A DNA stretch of 64,000 nucleotides, from contig NC_079149.1 in the NCBI RefSeq assembly GCF_945859685.1, forward strand, positions 9,893,118-9,957,117. Direction: 5' to 3'. The notes under the pieces are model-generated. The model did not search any database, was not told the origin of the DNA, and worked only from the letters and a program-made list of their open reading frames with translations. Of the stretch, positions 21,760 to 32,295 are shown one piece after another (position 1 is the first letter of the stretch; every line of letters starts with the position of its first letter). Made by a program: the position numbers and the translations under genes. This stretch comes from Eupeodes corollae. Lineage: Eukaryota; Arthropoda; Insecta; Diptera; Syrphidae.

Positions 21760-22842
21760 TAGTGAAATTGATGTTGTATACACTGATTACAGCAAAGCCT
21801 TTGATAAAATATCCCATGAAATAATTTATTTCAAACTAAGAGCCTTAGGCTTTCCATCTATGTTTATAAACTGGATATGCTCCTACTTTGCCAATAGTTT
21901 CTATAGAGTGCTCTTCCGTAACTCAGTTTCCAGTCCCATACATGCAACTTCTGGCGTCCCACAAGGCAGTCACCTTGGCCCCCTTCTCTTCGTCTTATCT
22001 GTTAACGATGTCTGACATTCAGAAAAAAATACAAATATCCTAATGTTTGCGGATGATATGAACATTTTTAAGATTATTTCAACTCCATCTGATTCCTTAC
22101 TTTTACAAAATGATCTTAATATCTTTTTGTAGGCAAATGTAAACAAATGACCTTTTTGCGCAAACAAATCCCATCTCTTAGAGTATACTACTTCCTTAAT
22201 GACGCCGTCAACGTATTCGATTCTATTAGAGATCTTGGTATTATGTGTGACAAGCACTTGAATTCCCATTCCCATTTTGACCAAATTATTAATAAAGCTA
22301 ATAGATTTCTCAGTTTTATTAAGAGAAGGTCAAAAGAATTTTCCAACCCCTATGTAACTAAAGCGCTTTACATTTCCCTAGCCCGTTCTTATCTTCAATA
22401 TGCATGCCAAGTATGGTCTCCCTTTTATGAAAACCATTCAGTCGGAATTGAAAATGTTCCAAGACGTTTCGTTCGATTTGCATTACGTGTCCACCCCTGG
22501 GATAATGCATCCAACTTGCCTCCTTATGCCGATCGACTAAAACTGATAGGTTTGCAACCCTTATATATTAGACTCAAAAACGCTGATATATAATTTGCTC
22601 AACAATTGTTAATGGGCAATATAGATTCCCCGGCACTTCTGAGGGATATTCATCTTAACACCAACCCTCGAAATCTGCGATCTGTTTCCCTTTTCTATAT
22701 CACTATCACCACACCACTTTCAACCAATGTCCAGAATTCTTACTCACTGCAACGCTGCTATGCTACTTTAACATTTCCAAATCCCATTGGAAAGATACCC
22801 TTTACTTTTTCCCTTTCCGAGTCCTCGTTCTTGTCCCTTTTT
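21760..22842 (+). mobile_element. Jockey-like retrotransposon 3' end, copy J2-a
   Basis: Plus strand: RT motif A YTDYSKAFDKISH, then LRALGFPSMFINWICSYF, SGVPQGSHLGPLLFVLSVND, a stop, then the catalytic MFADDMNIFK. After a second shift, an open segment (22147-22593) encodes DLGIMCDKHL, ANRFLSFIKRRSKEF, YLQYACQVWSPFY, RRFVRFALR and PPYADRLKLIGLQPL, the usual C-terminus of Jockey-clade RT proteins. Further stops make it dead. It is 5'-truncated near 21760, and DR-1 copy b begins exactly at its 3' end. Confidence 0.85.
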
Positions 22843-23640
22843 AACTTCCCATAGGAAGTTATTGTAATGGGTCCGATTTGTCAAATTGAAAATTTTGACA
22901 TTTCTCGACGTTTCAAGGTCCCTAGAGTCGAAATAAAAGATTTTTAGAAAGATGTCTGTGCGTGCGTGTGTACGTACGTTTGTACGTCCGTACGTCCGTA
23001 CGTTCGCGACGTTTTTTTCGTTATCCATAGCTCAAGAACCAGAAGAGATATCGACTTCAAATAAATTTTGTTATACAGATAATAAGGCAGAAAGATGCAG
23101 AAAGGGCTCTCAAGAAAATTGCGTGGGTGGTTTTTTTACTATAGCAGTTTGAAAAAATGGTGAAAATTTTGGTTAACCCTAAATATCTTACGAACCAAAA
23201 ACGCTAGAGACTTGAATTAAATTTTATATAATAGATTGTAACGTGATACCAAACAGGTATATTTTTTGAAAAAAATCAATATAACGGTTTTTTTTTTAAA
23301 TCAATAAAACTGAAAAAAAAAATTTGTCACCTCCAAAATTTTACGACTGAAATATGATTTTATCTCTAAAACAATTTTGTGCAACGAAGAATAATGTTTT
23401 TGATATCTGATAAAATTTTGAGAAAAATCTAATTGACAGTTTTTTTTATAAAAAATAAAAATCTAAAAAAAAACATTATTCAAAGTTCGTAAAAATTGAA
23501 TATCGATTCAAATATCTTTTCAAAAACTTGAAATTAAGGCTTCAATTTTATTTTATCTTATAAGAAATATTGTTTTCAACATTCTGAAAAATTTTGAGCA
23601 AAATCGAATTGACAGAACCCAGTTTTTTGTAAAGAAATGT
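22843..23640 (+). repeat. DR-1 dispersed repeat, copy b, 3'-truncated
   Basis: It starts with AACTTCCCATAGGAAGTT (an 18-nt interrupted palindrome), then TATTGTAATGGGTCCGATTT and CGTTTCAAGGTCCCTAGAGT, and a CGTACGTC-rich core at about 22970-23012. The TTGAA- and GTAAAAATTGA-containing subrepeats follow, and similarity fades near 23640 before the family's usual end. Confidence 0.85.
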
Positions 23641-24017
23641 TTAATTTTTTTGGTTTTGCTATTGACTTCTTACAACGAGAAGAATTAGGTTGTTACCATT
23701 CGATATGGAGACTCCGCATTTCCAAAAGTTTTTTTTCCTGAATTGACATCTAGTTAGAAAAGTCACAACAAAGAAATACAGAAAACATCGAACATTTTAA
23801 ATGTACGCCAACTCATTAACACCAAACTATTCCTCTTCCCACTTTAAAATCTTTCATTACTTTTTTAAATTAAATTTTAGAGATATTAAGTTCGTTGAGA
23901 AGTAGGGCCTAGTGGTTTACAACTCTAAACCATTCTTTTTGTGGGATTTATGTTAGGAACACAATTTTTGTGCCAATTCCAAACAGCTAAATTAGAAAGC
24001 ATTAATCATGAAAAGCA
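23641..24017. other. AT-rich spacer before the RTE element
   Basis: No gene seen. It contains the pre-insertion target of the RTE element at its right end. Confidence 0.5.
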
Positions 24018-24032
24018 TTAGTCTTTGCTGAT
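24018..24032 (+). repeat. 15-bp target-site duplication, left copy
   Basis: TTAGTCTTTGCTGAT here is identical to 27243-27257 and brackets the RTE element. Confidence 0.9.
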
Positions 24033-24456
24033 GTTTAAATGGTAGACATGTGCATTCAAGAGGAGGCAAGCGTGCACAGGTTTTTCTCAAAACCCACCTC
24101 TGTTTATCAACTCCTACTCTCACCTCCCCGTGGTGAACATCGGGTGCCTAGTACCTCAACTGTAGATTGGGTTCCAACCACAGTGGAAAGTTGTTGAGGG
24201 CAGCAAACTAGAGAGGGGGGAGAGGCGGTTCCACTAAGGCACCTCTCCTTATCCAGACGGCAGCGGAGGAATTCCCAAGATGGAATCAACGGTGGCGTCT
24301 ACAGTTCCAGTAAGGTTGAACAACTTAGTGAACACCTTATAGGGCTTCTTCAACTTATTCGGAGCCCAGGCCTATAAGGAGCGGTTTTATCCAGCTCCCC
24401 ATCCTTGGATTTATACCTAGGATCTGGCCCTCTAGGTTGGGGGTTGTGCCGTTGGG

Positions 24457-25290
24457 GTGACTTTCTGGCCACGTAAAAACTTCATAGTTGCTAAGCACCA
24501 ACAAGCCTCGGATACGGACGGATTTACTTTGACAACCTACGCAAACGAATTAAGGATAACGAACTTCGGATATGCACGTGGAATGTTAGGTCCCTTAACA
24601 GACACGTGCGGCTATAAAGCAGACATCACCGCCATCCAGGAAATACGATGGGATGGGCCGGGCAAAAAGAGGATGAAAAACTGCAATATTTACAATGGTG
24701 ACTGCTACCACGAAAACCAACAGCGCTTATTTGGATGCGGCTTCGTCATTGGAGCCAGACTTAGGGAAGAAGTCTTGAGCTATAGGTGCATCAATGAGCG
24801 CCTCATGACCATACGCATCAAGGGTAAATCCGGCAACATTAGCCTGATATGCGCGCACGCCCCACAGAAGAGAAAGATGACAACACCAAAGATATGTTCT
24901 TCGAGCTCCTAGACAAAACATATGAGCAGTGTCCTAGCTACGATATTAAAATAGTCCTGGGTGATTTTAATGCCAAGCTAGGAAGGGAAGACATCTTTGG
25001 TGGAATAATCGAGAAGAACAGCCTGCACGACAACACTTCCGACAATGGATTCAGGCTCATAGATTTTGCTGCGAGGCGAAACGTCATGGTAGCCAGTACG
25101 CGTTTTCCACACCTCAACATCCACAAAGGAACTTGGAGTTCTCCAGATCAATCTACCGTCAACCAGATTGACCATATTGCGATCGACGCCTGACACGCTT
25201 CCAGCATCATGGATGTACGAACTTTCCGAGGAGCTAACATCGACTCGGACCACTACCTCGTTGTAGCCAAGGTAGCACTTCGGGTTTCCA
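24457..25290 (+). pseudogene. RTE copy 1 endonuclease
   Basis: In shifting frames: AIQEIRWDGPGKKRMKNC, then CGFVIGARLREEVLS, ISLICAHAP, then after a shift DIKIVLGDFNAKLGRE, FPHLNIHKGTW, NQIDHIAIDA followed by a TGA at 25192, then ANIDSDHYLVVAKV. The QEIRW glutamate, GDFN and SDH residues of the APE-like nuclease are all visible but lie on three separate open segments. Confidence 0.85.
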
Positions 25291-25839
25291 GACCCAAGGC
25301 AAAACAGGGAGGTGCTGGGAGAAGTTAAAAGGTCGAATGGCTACAATTGCCAGAGATCGTAAAATCCATTTCCGACCGAGTTACAAGTAACCTTTGTCGA
25401 AGTTCTCTGCCGCCAACACAATGCAATGGCAACATTGCAAGATGCAATCAGAGAAGCCGCCTCCGATGTGCTGGGTTTCAAACAGCCAATAACAAGAAAA
25501 CCCTGGTTTGATGAGGAATGTCGGCAGGCAAATGCAGCCAAACAACAGGCACGCAAAGCGGCGCTGCATAAAAGGACGAGAGCTGCTCGTGAGCAGAAGA
25601 GGCAAGAGGAACGCTGACATCACAGAAGGAAAAAGAGAGGGCATGAGAAGCGGTGCGGTCGAAGATGTTGAGAGGTTTAAAAGCAGGAATGTAGTTCCAA
25701 AGTTTTATAAACAGGTGGAACGAAATTCACAGGTACATAAACCTAGAACCGAAGGCTGCAAAGACGAAAGTGAAAACATCATAGTGGAACCGCAGTCAAT
25801 GCTGAGGATATGGAAGGACCACTTCTGTTAACTGTATAA

Positions 25840-27125
25840 CAGCGATGAAGAACTGAATTCCGCTGTTAGGCTGGATGATCTATTCAACATAGAAGACGAA
25901 AGCCAACAATCCCCTCCTCCAGACTTAGACGAATTAAAGATTGCCATATCTAAGCTGAAGTCTAATAAAGCCGCTGGAGCGGATGGCTTGAATGCCGAGC
26001 TCTTTAAAGCAGCTGGAGATAAGTTGGTTAGAAGCATGCCCAAACTTATCTGTAAGATATGGTCGGAAGAAAGCATACCCGATGAATTGAACTTCAGTAC
26101 TGTTTGCCCAATCCTGAAAAAAGGAGACCCTCTAAACTGCACCAACTTTAAAGGAATCAGTCTACTTAACATCGCCTATAAAATCTTCTCTGCAGTAATA
26201 TGTGAACGTCTAAAGCCCATCGTCAACAACCTGATACGTCCTTATCAGTGTGGTTTTAGACCAGGAAGTCCACAGTCGATCAAATATTCACATTACGGCA
26301 GAGAAAACCCAAGAACACCAAATCGACACCCACCATCTTTTCATTGATTTCAAGGCCGCATATGACAGCATTTACAGGGACGAGCTGTATAGAGACATGT
26401 CTAGTTTTGGCATACCTGCCAAACTCGTCCGTGGAGAATTCACGTTGCTCCATAAAGGTTGGAAACAACTTAAAAGAACCATTCGATGTCAAAAAAGGTT
26501 TTAGACAAGGTGATGCGCTGTCATGTGATTTTTTTTAAAATCGTGCTTGAAAGAATAGTGCAGAGCTCACACGTCAACACTAGAGGCACTATCTTTCAAA
26601 AGTCTGTCCAATTACTAGCATATGCTGATGACATTGACATAATCGGAAGAACTCAGCGTGATGTCAATGAAGCTTTTGTGAGTATTGAGGCAGAGTCGGC
26701 AAAAATGGGTTTAACGGTTAATGAGGGCAAAATAAAGCACATGCTGTCGTCAAGAAAGGAAATACAACACCGACGACTTGGTCAAAACGTCACCATCGAC
26801 AGACGTAGCTTAAAAGTAGTCAAGAACTTCGTCTACCTAGGCTCCGCTGTAAACGCAGAAAACAACACCAGCTCTGAGATCAAACGCAGAATAACTCTTG
26901 CTAACGGCTGTTTCTTTGGACTAAGAAAGCAATTGAGTGGTAAAGTCCTCTCGAGGGACCAAAGAATCGCTATATAAGGCCCTCATCATCCCCGTCCTAC
27001 TATACGGTGCAGAAGCATGGACTATGACAAAAGCAGATAAAAGCACCTTGTGTCGGTTCGATGGAAAAGTTCTTCGTGTGATCTATGGTCCCGTATGCAT
27101 CGAAGGAGAGTGGAGGAGACGATGA
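25840..27125 (+). pseudogene. RTE copy 1 reverse transcriptase
   Basis: Ordered RT motifs in broken frames: KLKSNKAAGADGLNAELFKA, CPILKKGDPLNCTNFKGISL, GFRPGSP, FIDFKAAYDSIYRDELYRDM, DVKKGFRQGDALSCDFF, and the catalytic YADDIDIIGRTQRD near 26620. It ends with VKNFVYLGSAVN and ALIIPVLLYGAEAWTM. Shifts at about 26275, 26350, 26490 and 26960 break the protein. Confidence 0.85.
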
Positions 27126-27242
27126 AAGTGACCTGACTCAAATTGGAGCGCGAAACTGGAGACATCTAGCTAGGGGCCGAGCTTTGGTTTGTTGGGTGAG
27201 GCCCTAGTTCACACAGGACTGTAGCGCCACCTTAAGTTAGTG

Positions 27243-27257
27243 TTAGTCTTTGCTGAT
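27243..27257 (+). repeat. 15-bp target-site duplication, right copy
   Basis: Identical to 24018-24032. Confidence 0.9.
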
Positions 27258-28566
27258 TTGTCAATTCGTTGCAGGTGCCAGAATTTATTTTTACCTATTA
27301 TTAACCTTTCTTCTTCTCTTTGCACATATTAAAAAAAACATAGAAAACATAGCATTGTATCATGACAAATTCTCAACTTAATGAGTTGAATTTCATTTAT
27401 CGTTTGCTCATCAGCATTAAAAATAAAATAAATATCAACTTAATGAATTTCTAATTGTTTTATTTAATAAATTATCAAAAATTAAATGGAATGCCCATTT
27501 TCAAACATTGAACCAGCTCAAAAACAAAAACACAAATGTTATGCATCAGAGGCCGGTGGCGGCGCATGTTCCCCAAATATGGACACAACCAGTAGGAATT
27601 TTAGTTCCGTCTTGGATTACACCACAAATCATGGCAATTACTTCCTTAGATTGAATTTTATTTTAATATCTTTTTTGTTTTCAAAAAATTATGTATTATT
27701 TTAAGAGAAATGATTTCGAGCCTTTAGAGGCTTGTTTACTTACGTATTTGAACTTACACCTCTATATCACTTCCACTTTTATCAGCAGCCGGTCAGGGAG
27801 TGTAAAGTTTCCAGGTATGAAGTGATCATGATGATGGTTTCTCATATTATCTTAAATCTTTTTCTTTAATCACTGATTTGTCTTGAGATAAGATACATGA
27901 GCCTCTTCGTCGTCGTCACCGTCTCGTCGGGTGTCTGATGTGCTCTTAAGTGCTTCTACATACATCAAACTAACTAAACGAAGTTAATTACTTAATGTAA
28001 TATTATTAACCTTGCATCCAGGGTGCATTGTTCGGTGGTGGTTTTTGTTATCGATTCGACTAAGTGATCGAATATAGAAATCACTGATTAAAAACAATAT
28101 GATCTCAAGGAAGATGCAATCTTATCTTTTAATACAAAACACATATTAAAATTATAGTCTGGATAAACGGCATTGACGGTACTGCGCGACGGAGCAAGGG
28201 AGCGGCATGGCGGTCGGCAGTGATTAAGATTAAAAATGTTGATAAGAAGAAAGAAATGTTTATGTTTATTCATCTCCATCAGAATCAGATATGAAAGTAG
28301 CAACACGTGTGTGACTTTTTTACTTAACCGCGATATTTTTATATTCAATTAAATAAAAATACGACAATTTAAACCATTTTTAGATGGTGGATATAATCAT
28401 GATGCTCAAAATAAAAAATAGACTTATTTTTAGAAAATGTATTAATAGTATTTTAAGTTGTATACAAATATTTGATTGTATTTTGTTCTTGATTAACTAC
28501 TTGACAACCATTAATGTTTGTATATAATTGTATACATATGTATATGTGTGAACTTGTACGGCATTT
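27258..28566. other. AT-rich DNA with two GC-richer patches
   Basis: 27480-27620 contains a GC-rich open stretch (GGCCGGTGGCGGCGCATG) whose translations I do not recognise on either strand. Patches at 27900-27960 (CGTCGTCGTCACCGTC) and 28160-28230 are also GC-rich. They could be regulatory or untranslated exon sequence of an unseen gene; nothing supports a choice. Confidence 0.4.
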
Positions 28567-28685
28567 CACATTCGTGAAGTACGGTTTAAGAACAAATTTC
28601 ACAATACGACGAAGTTGGCCTCAAATACATATTCAATTTTTATACACGAATTTTGCTAAGCGGAATATGTATTTGAGGCCAACTT
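28567..28685 (-). repeat. Degenerate J1 fragment with a perfect 23-bp inverted repeat
   Basis: 28570-28620 resembles the 3' part of the J1 element at 55346-55398 (TACGG-TAAAGAAC and TACGAC-GAAGTTGG blocks). From this, 28612-28634 is repeated as a perfect reverse complement at 28663-28685, leaving a 28-nt loop. Confidence 0.65.
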
Positions 28686-28734
28686 TGGATTATTTGGATT
28701 AATTGTAATGGGATCGATCTTTTTTATAAACGTT

Positions 28735-31200
28735 ATAGTCACTGGTTACTGACTATTTCGCTCATCTATTGAAGAACCATGATGTGCAACTTTACGGCGG
28801 AACATATCGCATATCCCCAATGGCGGATCTACGGGGGGGGGTCGTAGGGGTCATGACCCCCCTCCTGGGAGATAATTTGTTTGCTTTTTCAAAGGAATTC
28901 CCTTCAATTCAAAACTAATCGTATTGCGTTAATGTATATGACCCCCATTATATTTTGAATTATTTATTTTTTGTATATGAAAACAACATTTGTATTTTAC
29001 TTCCTTAAACTTTGTTGCTAAAAGTACTACTTTTGACTGAAGATTGGACCAAGAGCATAGTATGAATCGGATATTCAGCCCTATTCCAAAAACACAGCAC
29101 AAATTCATCAACTTTTGACCAATTGATGATCCAGGGGTGGTCATATGAGCCAAAAAGCTTATACAGTTAAGTTATATACATAAGTAAAGATTTCATTTAA
29201 AGATTTATTAATAATTTAACGACATTCACCCAAAAGTGGTTTGCTGTCCAAAAAACAACTCAAATTTTGATTTTCGCTCAATTTAGAACGCGAAAAAACT
29301 TTAGTCATGCTATAAATTATTTTCATAAAAAGTGTTTCTAAGCAAAAGAGCAAATATTCAGGTTCTTAAAAAGAAACCTTTAATGAGAGATCATCAATTT
29401 TATATTAAGTTGCTCTAAAGTCCAAACAATTGTGTTGATTGAAATTAATTTTTTCAGTTTATTAATGTAAGGAGTTTTTATCATTTTATTAATAAAAAAA
29501 TAACAGCAGTCCCCACACAAATTTTTTGGTTCAAACATGTGATTTTTCTAAAACTTTCTCAAAATTTTGTGTTCTTAATTTGGCTTCTTTCTACAAGAAA
29601 AACATATTTTCGTATTGCTCCAGAAGGGTACCCCCCAAAAAAATCTTTATTTTGTTTTTAAGTTTTCTCAAGAACTAATGGAACGATTTCAAAATTCTTC
29701 TTTTTCTGTGCAAGCTCTTTTTCATGATCAAATTGATGATGATTTTTTATGATCAAAAATGTATTTCTTTTTATTTTTAATAAAATACTAATTTTGTTTA
29801 CGAAACTCGATATCTCAGAAAGTTGACAACATTTTTTTTACGAAATTTAAATGTTCATATATTTATAGCTCTTTATTATGTGCTTATACCAAAAATATTT
29901 TTAAGATAAAATTAAAAATGATCTTCGAAAAAAATAGGTTAATCCAGATTTTTTGACAAATAAAATGGCATTTAAATTTTTGAGAAGAACTTATTTTGGA
30001 GGTACATTTTTAAATCCTAAAATGTAGGCAATATTTTTAAAAAGACTTTTTGAAAGAAATTATCGAGTTCTTGCGACCCACTCGTGCATTTTATTTCTTT
30101 CAAAATTGGTTTTCTGTTGAATACAAAACATCTTAAAAAAATAAATAAATCTACTTTTGAAGTCAATTTGCTTGGATGCTCTAGAACCGAGATTCAAAAA
30201 CCAATTTCAATAATACAAATGCCTCAAAAAATCAAGCGACACTTTTGTAAAACTAATGGCTAAGTAAAAAACACAATAAACGTTTCATATCTATTGGTAT
30301 AAAAGCTTTGAAACGTGTAATTTGTGAGTACTACAAAACTTTTTTTCCCAACTTATTTGTTTACTTACCTTACTTTATTTTAATTTAGTTTTTTTTAGAG
30401 AAATTATGTTCTTAAATACAACTATTTATCTAAATTCAAGAACCAAACCTTTTTCTCTCTACAATTTTAAAGTTTTGTTGACGCCGTTATAAGATCCAAA
30501 TACGAGTAAGCAGATTGATAACGATAGTAATAGCAGACTACGGGAAATTGAGTTCAAAAAAACTACGTCAAAAAGAGTCCGACATTTTAACATATCAGAT
30601 CCTCTCTCATTTTCTGGATTTTTAAATTTTTTCAGCGTTTTTCGCATTAATAGAAATGAAAACAAGAAAAGTATGTTTTGTTTTTGGAAAAAAGCAACGT
30701 TTCAAAACAATTTCCTACATTTCTGCGCGAAATGCACCAAAAACTCTCTAAGCTATTGTATTTTAGCTCTTAAATATGGCATATTTAGACAACTGTTCGA
30801 ATCTTGGAATGCTTTCATATGATTCATCCAAATTAAATAGTTAGATCATAACTTGCTGGACAACAGTGTTCTAAATAATTTGATAACTAAGGAATTATAA
30901 AATTTTGTTAGCATCCTTTACAAAACATTAAAGAACATTTTTAAGCGGTGAGTAAAAACTCATCTAAGTGTGTGACCCCCCCCCCCCCTGATGAAAAGTC
31001 TGGATCCGCCCTTGCATATCCCAAGATCGTGTGATTTAACGCTGCTTAACTATTTTCTGAGGGGTTGTGTAAAGCTTTTAGTCTAAGCCACTGAAAGTTT
31101 GAAACGATAAGCCACTTGGAGGATAACATTCACCACGTTTTCGCCGAAATCCCGCCACCATTGTAAAAAAATCCCAATGTCAGAAAATTATATTTCGAAA
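28735..31200 (+). pseudogene. Mariner/Tc1-type transposase relic split by a hAT insertion
   Basis: Left part 28743-28817: VTDYFAHLLKNHDVQ, like the sequence before the QQDGA motif in mariner-type DDE transposases, then a deletion. Right part from 31020: PRSCDLTLLNYFLRGCVK, the conserved block around PRSPDLTPLDFFLWG that carries a catalytic Asp in this family, then ITFTTFSPKSR and an end ENYISKLKK resembling the usual terminal EIIFK. Stops are present. The two parts are adjacent once 28818-31022 (element plus one TSD copy) is removed. Confidence 0.75.
28818..31014. mobile_element. hAT-like DNA transposon, non-autonomous, 2.2 kb, 8-bp TSD
   Basis: The left end is CAATGGCGGATCTACGGG and the right end, inverted, is CAAGGGCGGATCCAGAC; both lead into a poly-G tract on their own strand. 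CAnnGGCGGATC termini are typical of several hAT families. The flanking CATATCCC at 28810-28817 and 31015-31022 is an 8-bp target-site duplication, the hAT length. No transposase frame is recognisable inside. It shares end sequence with the element at 56481-58006. Confidence 0.88.
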
Positions 31201-32295
31201 TTAAAAAAAAAGTAATATTTGTTTTATTCTATTTCAAAGATCTATACCTCTTAAAAACATCATTTATAAACTTATTCCTTAACTTAACTTATAAAATTCG
31301 ATCTTTTGCCTTTTCTAATCTTTCAATTTCCTAATTTATTTTAAAATTGAATCACCAAATATTACCCATTAATTACCTCACTTATGCTCTATCGATAAAC
31401 TTATTAATCTCAATTAAATATATCAGAGTTTTTGTTGTAATAAATGAACTAAAAATTCTTCCATTCACCGCAATAAGCGTTCTATAGGAACTTGTTCCAT
31501 GAAACTCATTAATTCATATCACGCATTAGGCATTAACAAGGGAACTCCCCGTCATCGATCGGCAAGATATGTATAAATTTAGATGACTATTTGGGTCTTT
31601 CGTTTTAAGAGCAATGTACATGCATATATGTTAATTCGAAACTTGTAGCTTGGGTAAGTCTTAATGCACTTGATACTTTCCTCAGGTAATTTTAAGTGTG
31701 CGGGTTTCCCATAAAACTGTGACTCAAGATCGAATATGGTATGGGGTTTGGGTCTACTTAGATTTTTTGTTTGTTTTTTAAGATTTTCGTATCGCCTTAA
31801 GCTTGTTTTTATGAGGAAAAGTGAATCTGAAATGGATGTCAAGTACTCCTTACTATGTGACGTTTTTTTTATGAATATTTTGTTAAAAGAGAACTTATGG
31901 CATAGCACATCAAGAAGCTCTTTAGTTCAGTCCATTCATTTTTGTTCGTAAAATAAAAGTTACAAGATTGGACAGTTCAGAAAAATGTTTTTTTTTTTTA
32001 AGGAAAAGTCAATCGATATCAACAAAATGGTTGACAAAGCTGCTGGAAATTTGTCATTACTAACTTGCGCAATATGAGCTGCAACTGGTTAGGTAAAATT
32101 GAAAATGGACAAAAGTGTAACTAATTTGTAAAACAAGAAAACAGAAAAATTTTTCAGCTGTAGTTTGCTTAGAACATTTTTTTTGGTGAGAAAGTTCAGG
32201 TGGAACTACTAGGCGGGTGTCTCCGTATATTTTTGTACAGACAATTCACCGAGAAACATACTTGTGAAATTCTATTGCTAACTTTAGCTAGTTCT
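31201..32295. other. AT-rich DNA
   Basis: No recognisable gene. Open frames at 31579-31951 on both strands are low-complexity and do not resemble known proteins. Confidence 0.5.

Larger units (their letters stand above)
24033..27242 (+). mobile_element. RTE-type non-LTR retrotransposon, copy 1, near full length but dead
   Basis: A 3.2-kb element with a non-coding 5' part (24033-24480), an APE endonuclease, a spacer, RT, and a short 3' UTR ending ...CACACAGGACTGTAGCGCC then ACCTTAAG. Both ends agree with copy 2 (32.3-34.2 kb). A perfect 15-bp target-site duplication shows where it was inserted by target-primed reverse transcription. The reading frame is broken by many shifts. Assignment to RTE rests on the endonuclease motifs, the short 3' UTR and the TAAG-type tail seen in the sister copies. 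Confidence 0.9.

Noticed and set aside
22952..23152. Open frame starting MSVRACVRTFVRPYV
   Set aside because: It is a translation of the CGTACGT core of DR-1; the other copies do not preserve the frame.
27486..27704. GC-richer open frame with Gly/Ala/Cys-rich stretch
   Set aside because: No recognisable domain on either strand and no supporting splice sites; described only as a GC-rich patch.
28929..29153. Open frame inside the hAT-like element
   Set aside because: No resemblance to hAT transposase (no dimerisation or BED-finger motifs) and absent from the sister element.
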